Shown here: piece after piece, positions 44,096 to 55,937 of the stretch | Position numbering within the stretch: the stretch's first letter is position 1 | Layout of the letters: each line of letters starts with the position of its first letter | From: Tretioscincus oriximinensis | Taxonomy: Eukaryota > Chordata > Lepidosauria > Squamata > Gymnophthalmidae | NCBI GenBank assembly: GCA_022410635.1 | Contig: JAJVDF010000281.1 | Coordinates: 755,924 to 819,923, forward strand | Direction of reading: 5' to 3' | Length of the DNA stretch: 64,000 nt | Program-made: the position numbers and the translations under genes | The notes under the pieces: model-generated | Database searches by the model: none | What the model saw: the letters and a program-made list of their open reading frames with translations, nothing else | Told to the model about the DNA's origin: nothing

Positions 44096-45189
44096 TATCA
44101 GTGTATGCAGAAAAGGGGAAGAAGGTAAATAGTGGCTTCCTTCTTTGACAATAGGGCAGGCTTTGGGCTGTGATACAACAGTGCAATTCCCAGCAGGAGT
44201 CAAGTCTGCCTTAAGGAAAGCAAACAGTTGACTTCCCTGTAACTAAATGGGATTATGTGGCCCTTTGTCTGAATGCCATTAGTCAAGAGGCTACCACATA
44301 CAGGTGCCCTTAGGGTGAGGAAAAGAGATTAAGAGAGTTCTTGAGTTGAGGCAGAGGTCAGCTTGACCAAGGAAATTTTTGAAGAAAATTACCCAGAGGC
44401 CTCTCTTTGGTAGCCTAGTTCCAGCTAGATATATTGATATTAATAATATATTTTATTTCTAATATGTGTCCCATGGGAAAATCCCCAACAACAAACAAAC
44501 AAATAATAAATACTGGTAAGGACAGCTAGGATTCCAGCCATAAACAAATAACAAACTGCCGTCTTCCTGTTTCTCTGCCTCCTGGAAGGATTCTTGTTTC
44601 TCGTTTTATAGTTGTGAGTTGTGTTTCTCATGTGCAACATGAATGTTAAATTACTGCACTGGATGCACCACTTGAAGGGTTGCAAAAATATGGTGATCTA
44701 ATTGGAAAGTTATCAGCATAGAGATTGCTGTGACAAATCTATCCTAGGTTCAGGATGCAACTGACATTCTAAGAATTCCCTTTGATAAAATCAAGTTAAA
44801 AGATACTCTCCAAAATTATTTTCAGTGGGTGTAACTCTGTCCAGAGTAAGGACACAGACTTAAGGCTTAGTTCCTGCCAGGTCTTTCTGGAATTCATCTT
44901 TTCATTAAATAATTCTCACCTTACCAAATGTTGTCACATAATCATCAGATCCAGTACTTACAATCTCATCTGATTTACACAGCACAAAGGAAAAAAAAAA
45001 GATTTGGATTTAACTTATATATTGGTGGTCTTCATGCTACCCAGATCCCCGAGGAGAATCCCAGCTGCAGTATATACACGTGAAGCAGCAGCACGGAGGA
45101 CAGGATAGAACATTGTGAAATGCCACATCCTAATGCCAGCGTATTCCATGTCACTTTATTTATGCATTTGATTGTTTATATTTTTATAC

Positions 45190-45425
45190 CCAAGAATCTC
45201 AGGGCAGAGCACAGATTACAATAAATTGTTGAAGAAGCGGCTTACAATGTTAATTTTCGTCCAAAGACTTATATCCATTCTATCTCCCACCCACCTGTTG
45301 TGGAGATTCCCATTTATCTAATCACAAATTTATTTTTGTTTTCAAACAGCTGGATTGGCTGAAGCTGAGGCCAGTAGAGGATGCTCATCCCTCTCCATGT
45401 CCGACAGTGTATTCGGGGTGAACAG
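45190..45425 (-). mobile_element. Second-family SINE, degraded
   Basis: AGCGGCTTACAATG, CCATTCTATCTCCCACCC, CAGCTGGATTGGCTGAAGCT and CCTCTCCATGTCCGACA line up with 21628-21906. Confidence 0.65.
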
Positions 45426-45429
45426 GTGT

Positions 45430-45620
45430 ATCCTTCTCAAAGATATTTAAACATGTACAGGGTGGGTGCCTGATGTACCTCAGAAGATAATTCATTGCTT
45501 AACTTGGGAGCTATTGTCAAGAAAGTCCTCCTATATGTCCATACCCTTATAACTACTGAAGGTAATGGGTCTATCAAGTGGGTTTCTCTGAAAGGTCTTA
45601 GGCTGCGTTCACACTAGGGG
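45430..45620 (-). mobile_element. L2-like LINE fragment
   Basis: Nucleotide order matches 3460-3600 (GTACAGGGTGGGTGCCTGAT, then TACCTCAGA, CTTGGGAGCTATT). Degenerate. Confidence 0.55.
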
Positions 45621-47968
45621 AAAAACTGAGTACAAACGCTGTGTGGAACTGCATGGGCGCACACGCTTCCCATTAACTCTGAGAGGAAAATGCTCTCACT
45701 ATGTGTAGTTTGCATAGGCATATGTTTTATGAATGCATTTTGCCTTAAGTGCACTCTGGCAACAGTTTGCCATACCCAAGGAATTCTTGTACATTATGAG
45801 AATTCTCCTATAGTACTTGGAAGTCTTCTGGCAAACCTTGGTAATATTCTTGTGCCAGGAACAAGAATACAAGAACCGCATGAGGTATGATTATCAGATC
45901 CAAACGTCACGTGACCAGATCTTGGGTTACAGTGCTGTACAAAATTCTCATCCTTGTGATGTACAGGATTGTCATCCCACCCAGGCTCAGAAACAGTCCT
46001 AATAGGTCCACAGAAGTAAAGATGATTTTAGTGTATCACCCTGTTGCTTGCTTCCATTGCCTCACAGTTTTAAATTTCCTGCATTGTAGCAGTGGTGGGA
46101 AAATGCTGCCAGGTAGCTGCAAAAGCAACAGGAAGATCCACAAAGATCTCTCCTAGTCCTTGGCTCCACTTCTGGCTCCACTAGGACAATATATGACATT
46201 TTAAGCCACAAGTAAACCTCAGAGATCTAGTCCCTGGTCTTATGCAGATAAAAACTTGGTAAAACTAGGGTTTTTTTTAAAAAAAAGGCTGGACCATCTG
46301 CATTCACTTGGTGAATACATCCTGTAGCTCCATGCTTTCTGTGTCCCATATGGGGGCAAAACGGAGCAGGGAAAACAGCGAAGCAAATCTAAATCTGCTT
46401 GTTTTCCACTTTGGATTCCCTCTCTGCCCCAGTTGGAATGCAGTCTTAGAGTGCAAATATGCATAAAGGTGGAGGCAGTCTAATCCCATGATATCCTCTT
46501 CCAGTTTACAGAGCTGATAACAGTCTAAGGATACCCTGTGGTTTGTAATATTTGAAGAAGCTAACTGAATCCTGTACAAACNCAGAAAACAAGAACCCTA
46601 AAAGTATCCAACAAAGGTAAAAAGTGGAAAGTGTTGCAAATCTTATATTAAGAATAGTTTATAAAAAGCCTAAATATTAGAAGCCAGATATATAACAATC
46701 TAATGGCTAAAATACTAGTACAACACAGAAGCACACAATATAAATGAAAATATAAGGGACTAATTAATGGGGGTTCGCTTACCCGTTATTCGGCTCCTTA
46801 GCTTGTCTAAGGTAGTTGGATCCAAAGCGTGCAGACACGTGTAATGTAGATTCACACGGAGACCATAGCTTGGGTTCAAAGGTGATCCAGGAGGCTCATA
46901 GGGTTANGAGACACTCCAGAACACAATTGTGCAGAGGTTTTTATTGACTACAATATCAGAAAGCGTGGATCAATTCCGTGATGTCAGAAGGGGTGGTACA
47001 GCACACATGGGTCAGGGCGGACCCAGGTAGTGCCACCTGTGTGACGCGTTACTCTCCTCCCAAGGAGGTGCAGCCTGTGTCAGGAAATGCCAAATATGGT
47101 ATGGTGGGAAGATACAGGATGGACCCTTTTAGCTTTCGTTTCTCCTGGTGTTTCCTCCTAATGTCCAGGAATACTGTGACTCACCCAAGGGAATAAAGCT
47201 TTAATGGGCTTCCTCTTCTGCCACTATTAAGCTAATGGTTTTAGCCCAGGTGCATGGCTAGTCAAACAATGAATGCACTTTTGCCACAATGGGTGTCATT
47301 AATCCCTTCAGTCTGGCAAGGTTTCTTGAATGAGATATGCCCTCAGAACAGGAAGAGAGATTTGGCCTCTCCTGTTTACTTCCTGGGGCTGGGGTATCCA
47401 GAGATTTTTCAAAATTTTCCACCCAGGCCTTACTTTGGCTAGCAAAGGTCAATCCTAGTATATTTTATATCAGATATATTAATGCCAATTAATATATATC
47501 CTATATGGCTAACCCCAACAACTAATAACCCCAGGTAAAAGTCCACATGATTATAAAAAAGTTCAGTATTTCTTGGAGAATCAAAGGAGTGTTCCTCTGT
47601 AAGTACAGAAAATCAGAGATACCAAAACCAATGGCCAGACACGTTTCGATCTTACTTAGTCTTCTTTAGTGGCCTAGTATGTGAGAATTACAGTAAATTT
47701 GTGTGAAGCTTCACAAAATAGCTTTTTGCATAACATAAATGCAATAGAATACATACTCACAATATTGATCATGCATCATTTTAACAATTCTCCAGGGTTA
47801 AAAAGGCTNCATAAAGATTCAACAGCTTCTCTTAATTCCAAACAATAGTAATACCTATGACTTGTAACCAAAGTATTTAAAATAGATAACAGATGTAGCT
47901 AATTATCTCATGCTATGTTGTCTCTTAAAGAGTCAGTAACACTTAACCACAAACAAACAGGAAAAGTG
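45621..47968. other. No gene recognised
   Basis: Unassigned sequence. The part at 46780-47200 is moderately GC-rich with a CACAATTGTGCAGAGGTTTTTATTG string that could be a decayed LTR, but no paired copy or primer-binding site was found. Confidence 0.4.
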
Positions 47969-48023
47969 TTTAAAGATAGCCTGGAGGTCCCTTCCAACTC
48001 TATTTTCTATGATTCTATGATTA
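47969..48023 (+). mobile_element. CR1 LINE 3' end
   Basis: CTGGAGGTCCCTTCCAACTC then TTCTATGATTCTATGATT is the CR1 terminus with tail units. Confidence 0.85.
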
Positions 48024-48301
48024 GGAAGTATTAAATATTACTCTTCCACTATCCTCCTCTGGAAAAAAAAGTCAATTTGTTATGCTAATCAAATCTAAAT
48101 CTGCATGATGCTTTTCTAAATTTGTCTGCGTGGAAATAGTGCTACAACACATTAGACATGTTGTCTCTAAAATACATTATAGGTAGTGTACATTAATCTG
48201 CCTCACATACATAATAACACCAGTTAATGCACATTAGCAGTGATGCATTTGCATGTATGACAGATCAACGGGCTNATAAGAGCAGCCTCAAGAGACATGT
48301 A

Positions 48302-48985
48302 CATTCGTTTTTTGCCTACCTCGACGATATCCTGGTGGTAGCCCCCACCTAGGAATTGGCTGAGTCCCATTAGAGAATGGTTATGGTCTCTGTGGTCTCC
48401 CAAGGTTCCTAATCAACAGGCCAAGAACTCCCTGGTCCTCTTCAGTCCTTGGTCCACCTTGATGCCTACTTCAATACTCTTTCCTTCTTCATTGCTCCTT
48501 CCAACAAAGGGTGGAGCCCATCATTTCTCTGACTATGAATATTCTTTATCACAGTCTTCCCTTTCCTCTCTCTCTTCCTCGATGGTCAAAATGCTATCTG
48601 TTATGGACCTCTCTCCCTGGGCAAGGCTTTCCAGTGGTTCTTGCTCTCCTTCAGACTCCTTATTGAACAAGGCATTCCCAAGAGTGTGGCCCTGGCCCCA
48701 GCGGTCAGAGAATCCCTAAGGTGGTGGCTCACTAGGGAGAACCTGGTTAGGGGTTTTCCTATCAGTTGGATGTGTTTCGCTCAGCTGTGGCTTCCTCCAC
48801 TAGGATTGTGTTGCAGCAGGTGGTAGACAATGTGTCTCCCTAACTCGCTCCCATGGGAGTAAGCTTTTGTACATCCTAGAGGAGTAGTCATCTTGAATGG
48901 CTCAAAGGGTAGTTGCTGAGCCTGTGAAGGGCTCTTTCCTTGAACCTACTGAAGGGAAGACTGCTGACCCTCCCTCGTTGGAAGA
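48302..48985 (+). mobile_element. DIRS-like retrotransposon fragment (reverse transcriptase)
   Basis: Reads FFAYLDDILVVAPT, with the catalytic YLDD at 48317-48328, then pieces resembling the region after it (LVHLDAYFNTLSF and WWLTRENLVRGFPI) separated by stops and frame changes. The 48780-48970 end is inverted relative to 34735-34920 and carries the GAGCCTGTGAAGGGCTCTTT string seen in the DIRS ends at 34235. Non-functional. Confidence 0.65.
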
Positions 48986-49151
48986 TGCCTCTGGGCTATT
49001 CATGTCATGGTAGTGTGGGGACCCTAGAAGTCATTCATCATATCTGAGTTTCTTCCCTCTGCAGGTGTCGTCTACATAGTTGTATGCTACATCTGAAATT
49101 GCCTCTTCCCTTATATTACCATAAAAAAGCCATTTTGAACAAGGCTGAAAA

Positions 49152-49308
49152 CAGGTTGACCAGATGACCCCTGGGGTGTCTCCTATTTAAAAAACAAAAA
49201 ACAAATTAAAAAAAATATTTTTTGGAAAAAAATTTCCTCAGAAAAAACTGGGAGGCACCCCAAAACCGGGTTTTCAACCCCCCCAAAAAGGATCATCTGG
49301 TCAGCCTA
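49152..49308. mobile_element. TAGGCTGACC-ended hAT-like MITE, copy 3 (symmetric foldback)
   Basis: GGTTGACCAGATGACCCC at left, GGATCATCTGGTCAGCCTA at right. Arms include GGGAGGCACCCCAAAACC and its partial inverse. The A-rich loop is at the centre. Confidence 0.78.
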
Positions 49309-49836
49309 AAACCCCAAAAAGTTGATTTTTAAAAATGATTTAGTTGTGCTTTTCAGGACTAAAAGCTGTTTCAATAGCATGTGTGTGACCCTAAAATATT
49401 TCAAGGGGTCTCAATGTGTGGAAATGGGATGACTCTTCAGTGAGGTTGACAGTAGGATAATTCAGTTATCATATCAGCTGAATTAGGAAGTCTAATTAAT
49501 GATCCCAGTTTGCTCTATGTCACTATTNAAAAACAGAAATATTGCTTGCCAGATAATAAATGAAGAAAGATGTATTTCAAGTCTATTCTTACCAAGGATA
49601 AGAGCAGATTGTCAATAAAATATAGTAATCTCTTATTGTATACAATGGTTAGATTTATCTCAATGGGAAGCCGAAAGAATGGGACTAAAAATAATTTAAA
49701 AGCACATGTATGACCAGACTCTTTGATTCAAGATCTTCACAAAGAAACATTTCATGCCTTCATTTGGACGGTGAAACCTCACTACCACAGGACTTTCGTT
49801 CAAGATAAAATTGGTCATATTTTAACAAAGCAGAGA

Positions 49837-49888
49837 CATGTATGTATGCATGCATGCATGCATGTATGTATGTATGTATGTATGTATA
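49837..49888. repeat. (TGCA)n/(TGTA)n tetranucleotide repeat
   Basis: ATGTATGCATGCATGCATGC then TATG units; the mariner MITE that follows is inserted in it. Confidence 0.93.
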
Positions 49889-50098
49889 CAGGGTGCTTCA
49901 AAAAATGTATACACACTTTGAACTTCCATAGAAAATTGATGCTACAGGTCACCAATTTGAACATTTGTTATNTACGTTTTATTTACATTGGACTTTAAGC
50001 TTTCTAATTTCCTGAAATTTAACTTTGTAGAACAGTAGAACAGTAAATAAATTTTCTATGGAAGTTCACAGTGTGTATACATTTTTTGAAACACCCTG
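49889..50098. mobile_element. Tc1/mariner-type MITE
   Basis: Inverted ends of about 50 bp: CAGGGTGCTTCAAAAAATGT at left, and ACATTTTTTGAAACACCCTG at right; both are followed inward by GTATACACA and a TTCCATAGAAAATT region. TA on both outer sides (49887-49888, 50099-50100), as expected of mariner. 210 bp, no transposase. Confidence 0.88.
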
Positions 50099-50109
50099 TA
50101 TATGTATGT

Positions 50110-50480
50110 ATGTATTTAAAATTATTTATATCCCACCTTTCACCATTGGTCGCAGGGCAGGTATAAAAAAACAACAACCAAAAGTTAATCATTATTAATT
50201 AAAGGCTTTAAAAATATCTATACCTTCCCTCCCTCAAATCCACCCACACTCTTTTTTAAAAAAATTACAAACATTTAAAAACAAAATAGACTTACAAGAA
50301 CAAATCAAAGGCTTAAAATACACTTAATATAAAGTACATCCCTCCCCACCCCCGTTGGATACTGATGATGNAATCTGGGAGAGAGAGAAAAAAGCACTGA
50401 AAGGACAAAACATAGAGGGAACTAAGAGCCAAAACCCTGGGTGAAGCGAGATGTTTTTACCAGGTGCCGAAAANGATACA
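50110..50480 (-). mobile_element. Degraded L2-like LINE 3' region
   Basis: TATTTATATCCCACCTTTCACC at the left edge is the usual reversed L2 3' end; GGGAACTAAGAGCCAAAACC and TTTTTACCAGGTGCCG recur at 23655-23705. Confidence 0.5.
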
Positions 50481-50584
50481 GTGTAGGCACTTTGCAAACC
50501 TTTACACTTGCATTGTACGGTGCGCTACCAACAGTGCAGAGAACCCAAGAAGCAAATAAATGGTGTTATCATAAGTAATAAAAG

Positions 50585-51000
50585 GCCTATGGGAGAGCTC
50601 AACATTCCGCAATATAACGTCCAGTGACAGGGCTCAGAACTTTGGCAGCCTCTACTTCTGGGTAGAAAGATGTGAGAAGTGGAATACCCCAAGCTTCAGT
50701 ACTGGGACCAGTACTAGGAGGGAAAGGGAGGAAGGAAAAGAAGTACAAAGGAAGGAATGGATGAAAGATAAAAGAAAAGGAAGGAAGATAAAGAAGAAAA
50801 AATAAAGAAGGAAGAAGGAAGGAAAGGAAAATGTAAAGAAAGAAGGAATGAAACAAAGAAGCAGCAAGTGAAAGGGGGATTGGAGGAGATGAGGGAGGGA
50901 ATGGAAGCATGGATCATAGCAAGGGGGAGGAGGGGCTAGCTCTAGAGCCTGTTGCATTACCATAACACAATGGGCTAATTCCACAAGTTTCTAATAAAGT
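50585..51000 (+). repeat. Composite repeat: LINE piece plus purine-rich tract (plus orientation)
   Basis: CCAGTGACAGGGCTC, then GAAGTGGAATACCCCAAGCT (a relic of the LINE SG-I/V-PQ-S-VLGP codons), a long A/G tract, AAGCAGCAAGTGAAAGGGGG, and GCCTGTTGCATTACC. The same order occurs inverted at 51830-52260. Confidence 0.7.
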
Positions 51001-51602
51001 GCTATTCAGTGATCAAAATAACCTCAGAATTTTAGGAGATGTTGGATTTCCTTAATATCCCTTTCGCATTCAGAAAATGTAGAGGCATGTAGGGACAATG
51101 GATAGGCTCTCAAAATTACTGATTAGAAGCCATTTTGATTAGCATTTTTCAGAAAAAAACAGCTCAGTCTATGCAGTCAGAAGATTTGGCTGAGTACTAT
51201 AGCACTTGATTACAGGTAATGCATAAATGCATGCTTTCGCTATTGCAAATATGGCAGCCATGGTTATTCTTTTGCTTTAAATAAGAAAGGAAATGTGATA
51301 ATATGGCTGATTGGTTTAATGGCAGTGATTTGAGTTTGCCTAGAGACAGACAGACGATAATAGACATTTGTTTTTCTTTTTGCCTNCATTGTAAAAATTG
51401 ACAAAATACTTCTTGGTTTGGACAGAGAAGGAGAAGCAGAAGATTACTCAAGAACCTGAGTGAACTCTGCTCAGATGCTGCATGGCTATGAAAATGACTC
51501 ATGGTGAAACCCATTTACTGCAAATGCGAAACAGGTATGCCCAATGCAGACACATACAGCTTTTGCATTCATTTTTTTCCATAATGTGAATACAGCCTAA
51601 GT

Positions 51603-51769
51603 CACAGATGTCCAATGGGTGTCACTCCAGATGTTCCTGAACCACAACTCCCAACATTCCATTCCACTCCCAGCACTACAGTCTCGTGGGTAATATAGAT
51701 TCTGCTAAACCAAATGGAATGTTGGGAATGTTCAGGAACATCTGGAGTGACACCCGTCGGACATCTCTG
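51603..51769. mobile_element. hAT foldback MITE, copy 1
   Basis: CACAGATGTCCAATGGGTGT at left, and ACACCCGTCGGACATCTCTG at right; inner TTCCTGAACCACAACTCCC. Flanks GCCTAAGT and GCCTCATT are a degraded 8-bp pair. Confidence 0.85.
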
Positions 51770-51829
51770 GCCTCATTAGACTAAAACCAGACTAGCCAGA
51801 TTATTTCACTTTGGAGCTCTAATTAGCCC

Positions 51830-52260
51830 GTTGCCTTACGATAATACAACAGGTTCTAGCCCCTCCTCACCTTTGTTCCTATCCATGCCTCCACCCACTT
51901 TTTCCTCCCTTACTCCCTCCTCTCATTCCCTTTTCACTTGCTGCTTCTTTGTTTCATTCCTTCTTTCTTTCCATTTTCCTTTCTTCTTCCTTTCCTTCTT
52001 TATTTTTTCTTCTTCATCTTCCTTCTTTCCCTTCCATCTTTCATCCATTTGTTCCTTTGTTCTTCCATTCCATCCCAGTACGAACNGGTCCCAGTACTGA
52101 TCCCTGGGGTATTCCACTACTCANATCTTTCCACCCAGAGAACGGTCCATTTATTACTTCCCTTTGTTTTCTGTCTTTTAGCCAACTCAGGATTCTGGTT
52201 TCTGGAGCCTGCCAAAGTTCCGAGCCCTGTCACTGGTCACTGACTTTTGGATTGTTGAAC
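51830..52260 (-). repeat. Composite repeat: LINE piece plus purine-rich tract (minus orientation)
   Basis: Inverse of 50585-51000: GGTTCTAGCCCCTCCTCACC, a pyrimidine tract, then the LINE piece. Read on the minus strand, the LINE piece carries SGIPQGSVLGP, and beyond it CCAGTGACAGGGCTCGGAAC. Confidence 0.72.
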
Positions 52261-54490
52261 TCTCCCACACGCCTTTTATTATATGTGCAGATTTTCACTG
52301 TGGAGGCAAAGACAACTAGAATTCAGTCCCTAGAGTGCAATGGGAGCTTCAGGATAAGCTTCCCTTCTAAAGCTTCTAAACAAATGCTGCTCTCTTTCTG
52401 TTGACATCCTCCCCCCTTCCCCCGCCTGCTCAGCAACAATGACTATTAGCTTTTGTTCTCTGCCAGCCTGCAAGGTTAACATCCCATTCACATCTGAACT
52501 CCAACCCAGAAACGCTTGCCATCGATCTTGCCGGTTCTCTGTTTACAACGCTCTTGATTTCTGAAGTCATAAAGAACATTATTTCAATGGTGGGTTTGGG
52601 GGTTTGTTGGAGAGAAACATTTCCTCTCTTGGAAATGCAATCGCTTAACTGATTGCAGAGCTTTGAAATAAGTAAATATAAACCTGATCCTGCTGGGATA
52701 TTTGCCTTTCAGATGTTATCAGGGATGGGAAGATGACAACGGATGTTATAGATATAGGATAGGAGGAGATAAATAAAAGCCTGAGAATAGGGTAAAACAG
52801 ATATACCAATAAATTGGGAATATATATTTAATAAATAAATTGGGAATTTTTAGAGATATCCATCTAGGACTTATTCAGAATTTTAGACCCGATTGCACTT
52901 GGACTTATTCTGTTCCAGAAAGTGGTTTACGGTAGAGTTCCTCCCACATAAAATCACAACCAGAATTTTGGACCTTAAAAGGATATAGAAGAAGTGGACC
53001 TTTCTCCAGATGCAGATTCTAATGCCTGCTCCACTTGGATGGGTGAATCGCTTTTTTTTTACATCCTTCCTAACTACAATCCCCAGAATTCTCTGTGATC
53101 CTGCCTACTATTCCCATGCAGTCTCTGTGCACCAAGAGCCAATGAGATTTTTACAATTTGCATAAAAGCTCCAGGGAGATTTTTCTTTCGAAATTTATGA
53201 AATGCAGGCTGTTAAATCAGATGATATGCAGTGGCTCTTTACTGTGCCATTAAAAACTTTAAAGTGCAGGGATGTCTGGGCACGTGTGATTCCGTGGGAT
53301 GCAATGAAGGTAAAATGATCACCAAAACGCAATAACTCAGCTGTGGGGGTACAACTTTAGATCATATTCTGGAATAGAATAAAGCCAAGTGTGAATCAGG
53401 ATTTACTTTCTACCTGCAGTCTAAGGTTGCAGTCACATGGGGTGTGTGTGTGTTGGGGTTTAAAATTCGTAATGTGAGAAATAACTGTAGAATGCAGCTA
53501 ACACAGGCACCTGTAAATCCGCATGGAATCAGTGGGACAATTAACCAGGAAGTAAATACTGAGCATGCTCAGCCAGTGATTCTGTGCTGGCATGTGAGAC
53601 AACTAACTAGGAACTAAATATTGTGTATGCTCAGTCAGCATTTTTTCCTGGCTTAATCCTGTAAAGGATCAGTACACAGGAAGGCTTCTCATGCCACTGG
53701 CTACAGGCCATGGCAATTTCACAAAAACATCAGCGGGGCCAAAGAACTTTTTCTGAGTGAATTGCGAAAACTCTATTAAAACATGGAGTGGGCTAGAGTC
53801 ATCATCGTTTAAGTATTGTGGCACTCCAACACACACACGGACACACACCCATTCACACGGACACACACATGGACACGCAAACACACACACGTGTGCCTGC
53901 AGACTTAAAGAGCAAATTTTAGGAAAAATGATGTCCATTCCAAAGTCTTTCTGCAGGATTGTATCTCTTATCGGTCTCGCTGTCCTTCCCTCAAATCCAA
54001 TACTTAGCAGTGTATTTCATCGGTACACAAACTCTTGGCTGTCGTGTTTAATTGCTGTTGAGGGACCTGCCCTTCCCGTGACCAGAAATTCTGTCTTATC
54101 AACTGAACATGTTTAAAAATCCTTTACAGATTTTTGTGCAAACCCCACACAAAAATCTTTAGATACAATATAGCACAAGGTGATTCAGGGTCTGATGTTT
54201 GAACAAATAAAATGCAAAATGATCTTTTAAATCTTTTTTCTTGGAAGAGAATACTATAATTATGGTGCATGCCAATTAAAAATAAAGGGAAGGCAATAAA
54301 ATGAATATATGCTTCCAGGAGTAAGGGTGCATCCACACACTGTTTTCTTCACACATATTTTTTACTCCACAATAGCTAGATTGCTGCATAGTTCGGTGAC
54401 ACTCATGCTATAGGTGGGTCCCCAGCCGTCTTCCTGTATGCAGAAAATCTGATTTTTGGGGTGGGACTGGGCGCTGATTGGCGTTGTCTC
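52261..54490. other. No gene recognised
   Basis: No supported gene. A possible relative of the GGTTACC MITE family lies at about 52910-53050. A (CA)n-like tract occupies 53820-53895. Confidence 0.4.
53820..53895. repeat. Imperfect (CA)n tract
   Basis: ACACACACGGACACACACCC-type units. Confidence 0.9.
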
Positions 54491-54496
54491 ATTTAG

Positions 54497-54790
54497 GGCA
54501 TGAATGGCTCAATCGCTAAGGAATCTGTCTCTCATCTGGGAGATGGGGTTTCAAAGCCCTGTGTCGGACGTGGAGAAGGGTGAGCACCTTCTCCTAGCCT
54601 GTAGCTGTAGCTAACCCAGCTATTTGAAAGCAAGAATTGCAAGAAATTCCAACTGACTGCAAGTAGATAAATGGTGGGGAAGATAGAATGTCAGCCTTTG
54701 GGCAAAATACCCTTGTAAGCCACTTTGAGTCCTTTTGAAAGGTGAGAAAAACAGGGAATAAGAACCCAGGTTTTTTTCTTCTTCTAGGGC
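54497..54790 (+). mobile_element. Second-family SINE (tRNA head, Bov-B-like tail), best copy
   Basis: Head GCATGAATGGCTCAATCGCT, B-box region GGGTTTCAAAGCCC, body GCTGTAGCTAACCCAGCTAT, tail TTGTAAGCCACTTTGAGTCC to CTTCTTCTAG. Consistent with Sauria-type squamate SINEs. Confidence 0.85.
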
Positions 54791-55766
54791 TAGCTGCTGT
54801 GCAGTTTGGGAGCTGTAGTCTGCAGGGCAGGGCTCTGTGCAAGCTAGGTGAAAGAGGCTGCCCACTACACTTCCCAGGAAGCCTCACTGCCAGCAGCAAC
54901 ACAGCTCCATCTTGCCCTCTTCACTGCTGCTTCTACTGCCAGCTTTGCTGCAGCTTCCTGTAGCTGCTGGGCATGCAAGCTTTTAGAATAAACGTAAGGA
55001 AAGTGTGATGAAAACATATATTTTGCCTTTTAAAAATCAGTCAGGGGAAAAGCAGCTTTCCTAGCACTTTTCCCTAATGCAGTGCTCACCAGCATGGTGA
55101 GCATGGGTTGTGTAAAAAAAATCACAACTACGCATGCGCAGCTGCCAGTATTATTGCACAGCTAGGAATTTCTTGCTTGCAAAATCCCAGGATGAGCAGC
55201 AACTAGACACTGGTGACCAGATAAGGTCACTGTGCCTTCATCTAGGCTGACCAGGGACAGCACAAGCCATGATAGGGCCTAAGCTAACACAGAATGGCAT
55301 GTGGACAAGAGGCTTCTTAAGCTGTGAGCACACGACAAAAACTTACTTGATTCTTTATCTGTCATCTTTGTTGCCCAGCCATACATCTTAGCAGAGGCTT
55401 TGCTAGGCTTTGCCATGCATCCGGAAAAGATCTGGAATCGAAGAGGAATCTCCTATTGGTGATCTTTTCCGACTGGATGGTGAAATGCCTGTGTGGCTTT
55501 CTTATATAATGCCTGAAGCTCTCTCGTCTGTTGCACCCTCTCAAGGAGATGAACCATGCAAGAAGATGCCTGCCAACAGGGCTGCAGGATTGCAGCTGGC
55601 TAGGCATATGCAACTCAGTCTTCTGGCTTCATCTTGTCAGCTTCGCACCAGCTACATGCAGATCCAGCAAAAAGGACATCTTCTTTTCCCCCCAACAAAA
55701 TCCACAATTGCCTTTAGATTGAGGGTTTCACTTGCTTTCTCCCTCCTTGTGCACAGGACCTTAGAG

Positions 55767-55937
55767 CAGAGATGTCCAACGGGTGGCACTCCAGGTGTTC
55801 CTGAACCACAACTCCCAACATTCCATTTGGTTTAGCAGAGCCTGTACTACCCACTAGACTCTAGTGCTGAGAGTGGAATGGAATGTTGGGAGTTGTGGTT
55901 CAAGGACATCTGGAGGCTCACCCATTGGACATCTCTG
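55767..55937. mobile_element. hAT foldback MITE, copy 2
   Basis: CAGAGATGTCCAACGGGTGG at left, CCCATTGGACATCTCTG at right; long arms with GAACCACAACTCCCAACATT and its inverse. CCTTAGAG (55759-55766) and CCTTAGAC (55938-55945) are an 8-bp duplication with one difference. Confidence 0.9.

Noticed and set aside
46780..47200. Endogenous retrovirus LTR
   Set aside because: No second LTR, TG...CA ends, primer-binding site or retroviral protein frame could be found.
55410..55835. 141-codon plus-strand ORF at 55.4 kb as a METTL8 exon
   Set aside because: No similarity to recalled METTL8, and its 3' end runs into a hAT MITE.
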